From CBDATB01 sp965199745 (GTDB lineage: Bacteria; Bacteroidota; Bacteroidia; Cytophagales; Flammeovirgaceae), in the NCBI GenBank assembly GCA_965199745.1, contig CBDATB010000013.1:372001-436000 (forward strand): DNA of 64,000 nucleotides, given 5' to 3'. The notes beneath the pieces are model-generated. The model saw only the letters and a list, made by a program, of their open reading frames with translations, ran no database searches and was not told where the DNA came from. Below, piece after piece: positions 1 through 9,400 of this stretch. Position numbers and translations under genes: made by a program. Each line of letters starts with the position of its first letter. Position 1 is the stretch's first letter.

Positions 1-1224
1 GGGTACGACAGGTCCGGGTGGCGTAGGTGCTGTTGATGGAGCTAGTAGCTTACGGGGCTGGTTTAGGACAGATGTATTGGATTTGTCGGATGGTGCTACT
101 GTAAGTACATGGTCGGACGCTTCGGGTTACGGTTTATCTGTGAGTCAGCCCAATGCTTTGCGTCGTCCTGTGTTTAATACGGGTGTAGTGAATGGTTTGG
201 GAGCAATTAGTTTTGATGGTAGTGATGATGTGTTGGAAAATATCGTGGACGACGGTTTGGGTATTGATGGTTCTGCTGGTTCGAGTATATTTTTGGTTGT
301 AAGAGAAAGTGCTGCTGGCGATATTGTGGGTTCTGTTTTTGATGTTGGTGATTTAGCTAATATTGCTGGTAGTTCTCGGACTTATGCTACGGATGCTTCT
401 GTTCGTTTCAATAACGGGGGTCGGATATTTGCTGATGGTTTTAGCAATGGCGTTTGGCAGCTAGGTAGCTTCGGCAATGGTTCTGGGGATAGTTATAATG
501 ATTATTTATTTTACCTGAATGGTGTATTGTCTGAGGAGAGCAGCTCTGTTGATGGTACAGCAATCACTAATGACAACTCTTTCCGTTTTGGCAGGAGTGG
601 TGATGGAACAGGTTCTTTTGATAGTGCTAGAGATTTTGGTGGTTCACTTTCAGAAGTGGTTATATTTAATAATTCGTTGATTTCAGCAGAGCGTATTATC
701 GTAGAGAACTATCTATCGGCAAAATACGGTTTTAGTTTAGGAGCTAACGATTTTTACACGATGGACAATGCGGCGAATGGCGACTATGATTTTGAAGTGG
801 CGGGTATCGGTGTGGCTGCTGATGGTAGCGGTTTGCTAATTTCTAGGGGTACGGGTATTGTAACAGTGAGTGCAAGGACAGTTCCTTCAGATAGTACTTT
901 TCTATTTTGGGGCAATAATGGAGAAGAGGAGATATTTATAGAAGTTTCGGATGTACCTATGGGTATAGGCGGTAGATTGAATACAGTATGGCGTGTGAGC
1001 GAGAGCGGTGGCGATGTGGGTGCTGCGGATATGAGCTTTGATTTGACAGGTCTTAACCTGACGGTTGCGGGTGGCAATGTTCGCTTGCTTTTAGATAATG
1101 ATGGCGACTTTAGCACGACAGATAATATTGCAACGGGTACTTTTGATGCAGGTAACAATACGATAACTTTTGCCAATATAAATTTGGCTGATGGGCAATA
1201 TTTCAGTTTAGGACAAACGCCGAC
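1..1224 (+). repeat. Tandem module copy A1 (direct repeat of 1810-3033)
   Basis: The segment from the window edge to 1224 recurs at an offset of 1,809 bp. It codes for the ConA-like domain plus the 'YTMDNAANG' segment. The only base difference I found by eye is T982 versus C2791, which leaves Asn unchanged. Identity stops sharply at 1225 versus 3034. The copy may begin further left. Confidence 0.95.
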
Positions 1225-4200
1225 GACTGCACCTGTAGTGGCTAATGCACTATTGGATATAAGTGTTGCCGAAGATGCTGCTCCAGATACAATAAACCTC
1301 GCTAATGCATTTGCTGACCCCGATGGTGCTGCTTTAATTTTCACTGCTAATGCCTTAGCTAATGATTTGATAACCGTTGCCATATTGCAGGATAGCCTTT
1401 TAGTATTGAATTATCTTCCCGACAGTGCTGGTATTGACACGGTGGTCGTATTTGCTACTGAGGGTTCTTCTGTCGGTGTGCGTGATACTTTTGTCGTGAG
1501 GGTGACTGCAGTGGGTGATGGTCCTGAACTGGTCAGCCCTATTTCAGATATATCACTGGGTACTGACAGGGTTCTCACTTTGAATTTAGATGATAATTTC
1601 AACGACCCTGATGGCGATGTGCTGATTTACACTGTGGCTTTATCCGATGGTAGTGCTGCACCCGGTTGGCTTACTGTTGATGGCGGCTTATTATCTTTTG
1701 TTCCTTCAATAGCAGATGCTGGCAGCTTTGAGATAGAAGTTTCTGCCAATGATGGAGTAGCAGCGACAGCAGAGGCGGTTGATATATTCACTGTTGATGT
1801 AGTATCAGTGGGTACGACAGGTCCGGGTGGCGTAGGTGCTGTTGATGGAGCTAGTAGCTTACGGGGCTGGTTTAGGACAGATGTATTGGATTTGTCGGAT
1901 GGTGCTACTGTAAGTACATGGTCGGACGCTTCGGGTTACGGTTTATCTGTGAGTCAGCCCAATGCTTTGCGTCGTCCTGTGTTTAATACGGGTGTAGTGA
2001 ATGGTTTGGGAGCAATTAGTTTTGATGGTAGTGATGATGTGTTGGAAAATATCGTGGACGACGGTTTGGGTATTGATGGTTCTGCTGGTTCGAGTATATT
2101 TTTGGTTGTAAGAGAAAGTGCTGCTGGCGATATTGTGGGTTCTGTTTTTGATGTTGGTGATTTAGCTAATATTGCTGGTAGTTCTCGGACTTATGCTACG
2201 GATGCTTCTGTTCGTTTCAATAACGGGGGTCGGATATTTGCTGATGGTTTTAGCAATGGCGTTTGGCAGCTAGGTAGCTTCGGCAATGGTTCTGGGGATA
2301 GTTATAATGATTATTTATTTTACCTGAATGGTGTATTGTCTGAGGAGAGCAGCTCTGTTGATGGTACAGCAATCACTAATGACAACTCTTTCCGTTTTGG
2401 CAGGAGTGGTGATGGAACAGGTTCTTTTGATAGTGCTAGAGATTTTGGTGGTTCACTTTCAGAAGTGGTTATATTTAATAATTCGTTGATTTCAGCAGAG
2501 CGTATTATCGTAGAGAACTATCTATCGGCAAAATACGGTTTTAGTTTAGGAGCTAACGATTTTTACACGATGGACAATGCGGCGAATGGCGACTATGATT
2601 TTGAAGTGGCGGGTATCGGTGTGGCTGCTGATGGTAGCGGTTTGCTAATTTCTAGGGGTACGGGTATTGTAACAGTGAGTGCAAGGACAGTTCCTTCAGA
2701 TAGTACTTTTCTATTTTGGGGCAATAATGGAGAAGAGGAGATATTTATAGAAGTTTCGGATGTACCTATGGGTATAGGCGGTAGATTGAACACAGTATGG
2801 CGTGTGAGCGAGAGCGGTGGCGATGTGGGTGCTGCGGATATGAGCTTTGATTTGACAGGTCTTAACCTGACGGTTGCGGGTGGCAATGTTCGCTTGCTTT
2901 TAGATAATGATGGCGACTTTAGCACGACAGATAATATTGCAACGGGTACTTTTGATGCAGGTAACAATACGATAACTTTTGCCAATATAAATTTGGCTGA
3001 TGGGCAATATTTCAGTTTAGGACAAACGCCGACAAACGCTCCTGTAATAGATGACGCCATAGACGATATAAGTATAAGTGTTGTTGAGAGTGCTACTCCA
3101 GATACAATAAACCTTTTAGATGTGTTTGTTGACCCTGACGGTGATGCCCTAATTTTCCGTGCCAATAGCTTGGGAGACGATTTGCTGGCAATTTCTTTGT
3201 TGGAGGATAGACTTTTGTTGCTAAATTATCTTCCCGACAGTGTTGGTACTGACACGGTAATAGTATCTGCCACGGAGGGTTCTTCTGCTGCTGCTATAGA
3301 TACTTTTATTGTTACGGTAAATGCTTTGTCTACTTACTACAGCAGGAGTGCTGCGACAAATATAGGCAGTACGGGTGCCACATTTAGCGATGCAAACACT
3401 TGGACGGCATCTGAGGATCATACGGGAGATCCTGTTGGTATCGCTCCCAATGGCAATCCTGTGGTAATAGCTGAGGGTCACCGCATCAATGTTACATCAA
3501 ATAGTGCTTTAGTGGAAAGTATGCATTTGCTGGGCAGTGTATTTTTGGGGCAGACTTCGGGTCATACCTTCAACGAAGTAAGCGGTGATGGAACGATTAC
3601 GCTGAGTGCTTTAGCTGGTCGTTTCAATCTTCCTTCGGGTTCTTATGCTGATAGCGTTATGATTGTTTTTGAGGGTTTGGGCGAAATTCCGGGCGGTACT
3701 TATCCGTGTTTAACTTTTGGTGAGTCTTTTAGCAACGGAGTAATAAGTTTTGTTGGTGATGTTACGCTGCGCGGGGAGTCTGTGGTCGTAAATGAACACT
3801 TGGATTTAGATGGCAATACCTTGACGTTTGAGGGTGAAAACTGGGGTGGTTCTTCTGATGCTGAATTGCGCAATGGTCGTATTGTTTTGGGCGGCAGTAA
3901 TGCGATTAGCTACAATGGCAGTGATTCATTGCAAGATATCACCTTAGAGATTAATACTTCTGGCGGTGTAAGTGTGGACGGGGGTTTGAGTGTTTCGGGC
4001 AGTTTAGTTCTCACTGACGGTATATTAACTATGGGAGGTTCGCTGACTCTGACTGGTACGGGTGCTAGTGGTGGCAGCAATGCGAGCTATGTGGCCACTG
4101 GTAATCCTATTATTGTATTGGGTACGGGAGCCTTACTAACGCGCTTATTTCCATTTGGAGAGCGAGATAACTATTTGCCTTTGCAAGTTGGTGGTCGTAT

Positions 4201-5791
4201 AGGTTCCGATGAGTTTTTCAGGGTTTCATCTGGGGGTGGTGTACCTCCTCCGTCTGCTGATTCAGTGGGTACATTAGTTGCTGGAGATACTATTGAGGCT
4301 ATCGGCAACAGTTTTTGGACGGTGGAATTAAGCGGTACTCCTTCGGGTACCTATAGTGTATCTTTCAGTATTTCTGCTGCGGACAATAATTTTCGTGGTT
4401 CTGTGGGACGCTTACGAGTAATTAAGTCTGACGGACTAGCTCAGGAAGGGAATTGGAATAATATAGGGGGTTCTGCTTCTCGTTTGGGCAGTGGTGCTAG
4501 GATACTTCGGACGGATTCTGTGTCTACGGGAGCCGATGTTTCGATTATAGCCTATGAGGAGTTGTTGGGTAGTTTCCAGCGTGTTGCATACAGTTTTTCA
4601 GATTTGCAGAGTGCTGCAGAGGCTTTAGTATCGTCTGCGGATCCTAGTTTTGCCACTATTCCTGTGGATTCGCTGCTTTGCTACGATTCATTATACGATT
4701 TGGGCGATGACAGTCGTGTGCTTATATTGAACAGTGCTTTTGGTCGTTCATTAGTATCGGCTACTGAGTCGATTGACGGTGCTGATACGACGTACACCTA
4801 TGCTGTTTCAGATGTTTCTTTTGCTGATGTACTTGCTGGTGGGACTTTATTGGGGACGGATGCTTGTTTGTTGTTATCGGAATTTCCTCATGTGTATAAT
4901 TTTTCATTTTCATACCCCACCCAATTTGCTTTGATCAGTGTTGATGATGGTCTTACTATCTTAGATTCTGCTTCTTCACTGGAGAACGACTTAGCCCTTT
5001 ACAGTTTTGGTGAGGTTCGTGCTATAGGTACCCTTGCAGACAGTGATGGGGGTACTCTAGGTGGTATTAGTTACGACAGTTTGTATCGTCTGCCTAGGCA
5101 GCAAATATATGTACGTTCTGATTCTACTTATTCGTTCAGCAATTTGCTAGATTCTATCTATGAGTTACGTGCGACGGTGAGCAGTTTCAGTGGTTTTGGT
5201 GTGGGTTCAGTAGATTCCGACATAGAACCACTACCTGTGGAGTTGGTTTGGTTCAGAGCATCTGTAACTGCTGAGGGGGCTGTAATGCTATTTTGGTCTA
5301 CGGCTAGTGAGTTGAACAGCGATCGTTTTGAGATAGAGCGCAGTATTGATGGTATGAGTTTCAGCAAGATAGGGGAGTTGTCTTCTCAGGGCAATAGTAT
5401 TGTGTTGTCAGAGTACAGTTATGTGGATAGTTCTCCTGCTATCGGCCTGAATTACTATCGTCTCAAGCAGATAGACTTGGATGGCAGTTTTGTATATTCT
5501 GTGGTAGTTTCTGTGGAGTTATCTTCTGTGGAGGAGACTTTTGGGGTGTTGCTGTATCCGAACCCTGCGATTGCTACGGTGAATATGCTTTTACGTGGTT
5601 TGGGTGCTGACAATAGTGCTTCTTATCGTCTGTATGACAGTTATGGTCTTGTGGTTTTGGAGGGTAATGTTGTGGGAGATACTGTACATGCATTGTCCTT
5701 GCCGTCTAATTTATCTTCGGGCTTATACATTTTGCGTGTTTGGGACGGCAACGGAGCTGTTAAACGCATTAAATTACTCATCGGCAAATAG
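2..5791 (+). CDS. Giant modular T9SS-exported surface protein, 5' end outside window
   Basis: The reading frame is open from the left edge, so the true start and signal peptide lie upstream; 1,930 codons including the stop are visible. Modules in order: a concanavalin A/LamG-like domain followed by a conserved 'YTMDNAANG' segment (nt 2-1224), a cadherin-like and an Ig-like domain (1231-1808), an exact second copy of the first module (1810-3033), another cadherin-like domain (3034-3330), a beta-helix-like Gly/Ser/Val-rich stretch (3331 to about 4130), a less clear region, a fibronectin-like domain with 'WSTASELNSDRFEIERS' (about 5220-5520) and a type A sorting domain starting at 'LYPNPA' and ending 'KRIKLLIGK'. 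By family knowledge such proteins cross the outer membrane through the type IX system and stay on the surface or are released. An adhesin or glycan-binding role is inferred; no catalytic motif is visible. Composition is rich in Gly, Ser, Asp, Val and poor in Lys. Confidence 0.9.
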   Translation, partial: GTTGPGGVGAVDGASSLRGWFRTDVLDLSDGATVSTWSDASGYGLSVSQPNALRRPVFNTGVVNGLGAISFDGSDDVLENIVDDGLGIDGSAGSSIFLVVRESAAGDIVGSVFDVGDLANIAGSSRTYATDASVRFNNGGRIFADGFSNGVWQLGSFGNGSGDSYNDYLFYLNGVLSEESSSVDGTAITNDNSFRFGRSGDGTGSFDSARDFGGSLSEVVIFNNSLISAERIIVENYLSAKYGFSLGANDFYTMDNAANGDYDFEVAGIGVAADGSGLLISRGTGIVTVSARTVPSDSTFLFWGNNGEEEIFIEVSDVPMGIGGRLNTVWRVSESGGDVGAADMSFDLTGLNLTVAGGNVRLLLDNDGDFSTTDNIATGTFDAGNNTITFANINLADGQYFSLGQTPTTAPVVANALLDISVAEDAAPDTINLANAFADPDGAALIFTANALANDLITVAILQDSLLVLNYLPDSAGIDTVVVFATEGSSVGVRDTFVVRVTAVGDGPELVSPISDISLGTDRVLTLNLDDNFNDPDGDVLIYTVALSDGSAAPGWLTVDGGLLSFVPSIADAGSFEIEVSANDGVAATAEAVDIFTVDVVSVGTTGPGGVGAVDGASSLRGWFRTDVLDLSDGATVSTWSDASGYGLSVSQPNALRRPVFNTGVVNGLGAISFDGSDDVLENIVDDGLGIDGSAGSSIFLVVRESAAGDIVGSVFDVGDLANIAGSSRTYATDASVRFNNGGRIFADGFSNGVWQLGSFGNGSGDSYNDYLFYLNGVLSEESSSVDGTAITNDNSFRFGRSGDGTGSFDSARDFGGSLSEVVIFNNSLISAERIIVENYLSAKYGFSLGANDFYTMDNAANGDYDFEVAGIGVAADGSGLLISRGTGIVTVSARTVPSDSTFLFWGNNGEEEIFIEVSDVPMGIGGRLNTVWRVSESGGDVGAADMSFDLTGLNLTVAGGNVRLLLDNDGDFSTTDNIATGTFDAGNNTITFANINLADGQYFSLGQTPTNAPVIDDAIDDISISVVESATPDTINLLDVFVDPDGDALIFRANSLGDDLLAISLLEDRLLLLNYLPDSVGTDTVIVSATEGSSAAAIDTFIVTVNALSTYYSRSAATNIGSTGATFSDANTWTASEDHTGDPVGIAPNGNPVVIAEGHRINVTSNSALVESMHLLGSVFLGQTSGHTFNEVSGDGTITLSALAGRFNLPSGSYADSVMIVFEGLGEIPGGTYPCLTFGESFSNGVISFVGDVTLRGESVVVNEHLDLDGNTLTFEGENWGGSSDAELRNGRIVLGGSNAISYNGSDSLQDITLEINTSGGVSVDGGLSVSGSLVLTDGILTMGGSLTLTGTGASGGSNASYVATGNPIIVLGTGALLTRLFPFGERDNYLPLQVGGRIGSDEFFRVSSGGGVPPPSADSVGTLVAGDTIEAIGNSFWTVELSGTPSGTYSVSFSISAADNNFRGSVGRLRVIKSDGLAQEGNWNNIGGSASRLGSGARILRTDSVSTGADVSIIAYEELLGSFQRVAYSFSDLQSAAEALVSSADPSFATIPVDSLLCYDSLYDLGDDSRVLILNSAFGRSLVSATESIDGADTTYTYAVSDVSFADVLAGGTLLGTDACLLLSEFPHVYNFSFSYPTQFALISVDDGLTILDSASSLENDLALYSFGEVRAIGTLADSDGGTLGGISYDSLYRLPRQQIYVRSDSTYSFSNLLDSIYELRATVSSFSGFGVGSVDSDIEPLPVELVWFRASVTAEGAVMLFWSTASELNSDRFEIERSIDGMSFSKIGELSSQGNSIVLSEYSYVDSSPAIGLNYYRLKQIDLDGSFVYSVVVSVELSSVEETFGVLLYPNPAIATVNMLLRGLGADNSASYRLYDSYGLVVLEGNVVGDTVHALSLPSNLSSGLYILRVWDGNGAVKRIKLLIGK
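1810..3033 (+). repeat. Tandem module copy A2 (direct repeat of 1-1224)
   Basis: Second copy of the module, separated from the first by one cadherin-like plus one Ig-like domain (1225-1809). After it the sequence changes to a divergent cadherin-like domain, so duplication or gene conversion ended at the domain boundary. Confidence 0.95.
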
Positions 5792-5804
5792 TATACACAG
5801 TATG
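3331..5804 (+). repeat. 2.47-kb direct repeat, copy 1 (C-terminal half of first adhesin)
   Basis: This segment is repeated at 11656-14129 (offset 8,325 bp). The translated products are identical and I saw no base difference on spot comparison. It begins exactly at 'TYYSRSAATN' and continues 13 bases past the stop codon. Confidence 0.95.
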
Positions 5805-5884
5805 TGAAAGCATGAAAGAGAACTAGCACCATCAGGCCAGTTCACCGTTCATGGAACTTTTCTATTTAATTAATTGTTCCTTCG

Positions 5885-5975
5885 CTGAATAATGCTTCTG
5901 TGAACAGTATGGATGTGATTACCTTTGACCGAACAGGATCGATGCGGGCAATGTTACGGACATCTTTTAGGTTGT
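5885..5975 (+). pseudogene. Decayed fragment of an adhesin ConA-like module
   Basis: Read in frame this gives 'LNNASVNSMDVITFDRTG' and, after a small deletion and frame change, 'IDAGNVT'. The same order is seen in the intact modules (for example nt 8562-8650: 'LNASSVNGMDAVTFDR' then 'LSINAGT'). There is no start codon and no continuation, so this is a remnant. It sits in the 690-bp gap between the two giant genes. Confidence 0.6.
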
Positions 5976-6031
5976 CGAATATGTGCAAAAATATTTTTTT
6001 TAATTGAATATTTTTTGTAACTTTATCGGCC

Positions 6032-6270
6032 TTGATTATAACAAGGCGTAATACGACCAAAGAAAAAATAAGAAAGAGCCTAATACAAACGAGAAAAATA
6101 GCATTTGTACAGGAGTTTTTGAAAATTCAAAGTGAAAAAAAAATTACTCAACTAGAGAACATGTTCAGAAGGAAAGAGGATGCACAATTTCAGCCAATGA
6201 GTCGGATTCTCAAAATGATAGAGTAACAAAAGTGGACGACTTATTGGAGGAAGTTAAAAAATGGGCTTAG
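6032..6270 (+). pseudogene. Broken antitoxin gene of a toxin-antitoxin pair
   Basis: Frame 2 gives '...KIAFVQEFLKIQSEKKITQ' followed by 'FRRKEDAQFQPMS' and stops at 6226. Continuing in another frame from 6205 gives 'DSQNDRVTKVDDLLEEVKKWA' and a stop at 6268-6270. The two halves together look like the C-terminal half of small ParE/RelE-type antitoxins of Bacteroidota (a charged helix, a '...PMS...' segment, then 'DS...R' and a '...WA' ending). A deletion with frame change joins them. The toxin remnant overlaps its end by 10 bases, the usual TA layout. Family placement is by pattern only. Confidence 0.5.
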
Positions 6271-6356
6271 GAGTTTATTGGATGGATTTTGCGGAATCCG
6301 AACTCCACAATATTTTTGAATACTATTTTGAAAATGCCAGCCCACTTGGTAACTAA
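6261..6356 (+). pseudogene. Truncated ParE/RelE-type toxin (31 codons)
   Basis: Starting at the ATG that overlaps the antitoxin end, the frame reads 'VYWMDFAESELHNIFEYY' and stops after 31 residues. Plasmid-stabilisation toxins of the ParE/RelE superfamily begin with this pattern (xWxxxAexdLxxIxxYY) and run to about 95-105 residues. The catalytic or gyrase-binding core is therefore missing and the product should be inactive. Confidence 0.55.
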
Positions 6357-6479
6357 AGAAAAAAACATTGATATTTACAAAATTTTTCTTTTTATTTGTG
6401 GTTGTGTTTACTAAAACGAAGGATAAAAAATAAGTTATTTAGCTAAAATCATTTTAATAATATCATTAAAACTACGGAT

Positions 6480-9400
6480 ATGAATAATTACTTCCCATCA
6501 TTTGCTGTGTTGCGTTGTTTGGCACGAAACATTTTGTTATGGAAAAAATCTTTACTTTCTCTGATGCTGCTTTGTGTGGGCGGCTCATTGTATGCACAAA
6601 CAGGACCGGGTGGCATTGGCTCGACTGACGGCAGTAGTATTTTGGAGCTGTGGTTTGATGCGAATGCGGGTATAACGGGTGTTTCGCCGATAACGGGTGT
6701 AATCGACCAGTCGGGCAATGGGGTGAGTATTACAGTGAGCGGAGCCCCTGTATTGAATGCAGGTTCTGTGAATGGTGTGGATGCGATTAGTTTTGATGCA
6801 TTAGTAGGTGATTTTCTCACTACTGATTTGAGTATCAATGCGGGCAGTGTGCCTAGACTAACGGTGGTGACGGTTTATCAGTCAGCAAGGGCATCTGCAG
6901 GTGATCCTTCTATAGGTTCTCTTTGGGGTGAAGTTGATGCTGGTCCTGATCCGAATATAGATAGGATTGTTGGTCGGGGTCTTAGTACTGGTGATGTTTC
7001 CGATGGTGATAATTTTCCAGTCTTTGCTAATGGTTTGTTCGTAGGGAATCAGCCTGGTTTAGCTACAATAATTTATCATGAAGATGCTATTAATGGCAGT
7101 CAGGTGTATAATTTTGGTAGCTTATTGCTTTCATTCACTGCGGATCATAGTCGGTCGGGGGCTTCGAATCCTTTGCAGATAGGTGCGTCGGGTGCTGGTA
7201 CTGGGGGAGACACTTTTAATGGGGATATTTCCGAGTTGTTAGTATATAGTGACACCTTGTCTGAAGCTCAAAGAATCATAGTAGAGAACTACCTATCGGC
7301 AAAATATGGTTTGTCTCTAGCAGCCAATGACTTGTATACGATGGACAATGCAGCGAATGGCAATTATGATTTTGAAGTAGCGGGTATTGGTGTGGGTGCT
7401 GATGGCAGTTCTTTACTAGTATCTAGGGGTAGTAGTATTGTAACGGTGAGTGCAGGGACAGTTCCTTCAGATAGCACTTTTTTATTTTGGGGCAATAATG
7501 GAGAGGGGGAGTTATTTATGGAGGTTTCGGATGTACCTGCGGGTATAGGCGGTAGATTGAATACAGTATGGCGTGTGAGCGAGAACGGTGGCGATGTGGG
7601 TTCTGTGGATATGGTTTTTGCTTTGACGGGTCTTAATTTGAGTGTTTTGGGCGGCAATGTTCGTTTGCTATTGGATAGCGATGGGGACTTCAGTACGACA
7701 GATAATGTTGAGACGGGTACTTTCAATTCGGTGAATAATACGATAACGTTTGCTAACATAAACTTGACTGATGGTCAATATTTCAGTATAGGACAGACGC
7801 CGACGACTGCACCTGTGTTGGCAAATGCGTTGTCGGATATAAGTGTTTTCGAGGATTCTGCTCCAGATACAATAAACCTTTCAGATGTATTTACTGACCC
7901 TGATATTGGTGCTTTCGATGCTCCTTTATTTTTTAGTGCTACTGCTTTGGATGATGATTTGGTAACGGTTTCTTTATTGCAGGATAGTCTTTTAGTATTG
8001 AATTATCTTCTTGACAGTGTTGGTATGGATACGGTGGTGGTATTTGCTACTGAGGGTTCTTCTGCTGGTGTGCGTGATACTTTGATAGTTACGGTGAGTC
8101 CGTCAAATGATGCTCCTCGCTTAGTGAGTGCTTTTGCCGATGTGTCTGCTAGTACGGGTAGGCTTCTTTCCCTTAATTTGAGTGCTAATTTTTCTGATCC
8201 TGAGGGCGATGCCGTGACTTACACTTCGACTTTATCTGATGGTGTTGCTTTACCTTCTTGGCTGAGTTTTGAGGATGGCACTGCTACTTTTTCGGGTATT
8301 CCTTTGGCGGGCGATGTAGGTTCTTTGGATGTAGTAGTTGCTGCCAGCGATGGTACTCTTAGTAGCAGCGATACTTTCACTTTGACCGTGATAGATGCCA
8401 TCGTAACAGGGCCTGGTGGCGTGGGTTCTGCCGACGGCAATAGTTCTTTAGAGTTGTGGTTTGATGCGAATGCGGGCATCACAGGTGCCACACGTATTAC
8501 GGGGGTAACAGACCAATCGGGCAATGGGGTAAGATTCACAGTGAGGGGCGACCCTACTTTGAATGCAAGTTCTGTGAACGGTATGGATGCGGTTACTTTC
8601 GATCGGGTATTCGATCATTTCGTTACCGATTTGAGTATCAATGCGGGTACTGTACCTAGGGTAACGGTGCTGTCAGTTTATCTGCCGAGGTCTAGTGCTT
8701 CGCGTGTTGTTTGGTCAGAAGACGACGGCGGTTTCGATAGGTTTCTTCGAGATCACGCGACTCTTGCTGCTGGTAACAATAGTGTTTCTAATGGTAGTAC
8801 TTATGAGGGCAATATCCCGAATTTGTTCTCAAGTGGTAGATATTCATTATCTACGGTAGTTCATCAGGAAGATGTTACGGATGGCAGTGAGGTATATGTT
8901 TCTGGTAGTTTGGCACGCAGTTTCACTTCGAACCATGCTCCTGAGCCTTCAAGTTCTTTTCATATAGGTTCCAATCCTAGTGGCAGCAGTTTTGAAGGGG
9001 ATATTGCCGAGTTGCTAGTATATAGCGATACGTTGTCTACGGTGGAGAGGATAATAGTAGAGAACTACGTGTCGGCAAAATATGGTTTGTCTCTAGCAGC
9101 CAATGACTTGTATACGATGGACAATGCAGCGAATGGCAATTATGATTTTGAAGTGGCGGGTATTGGTGTGGGTGCTGATGGTATCGGTTTGCTAGTATCT
9201 AGGGGTACGGGTATTGTAAGAGTGAGTGCGAGGTCTGTTGCATCAAATGGTCGGTTTTTGTTTTGGGGCAATAATGGAGAAGAGGAGCTATTTATAGAAG
9301 TTTCTGATGTACCTGCGGGTATAGGCGGTAGATTGAATACAGTATGGCGTGTGAGCGAGAGCGGCGGGGATGTGGGTGCTGTGGATATGAGCTTTGATTT

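Noticed and set aside
784..1383. 199-codon open frame on the minus strand inside the first adhesin (and similar ones at 2593-3165, 7364-7759, 9140-9502)
   Set aside because: These are shadows of the skewed codon use of the adhesin. They repeat wherever the module repeats and are Lys/Pro/Ser/Thr-rich without family motifs.
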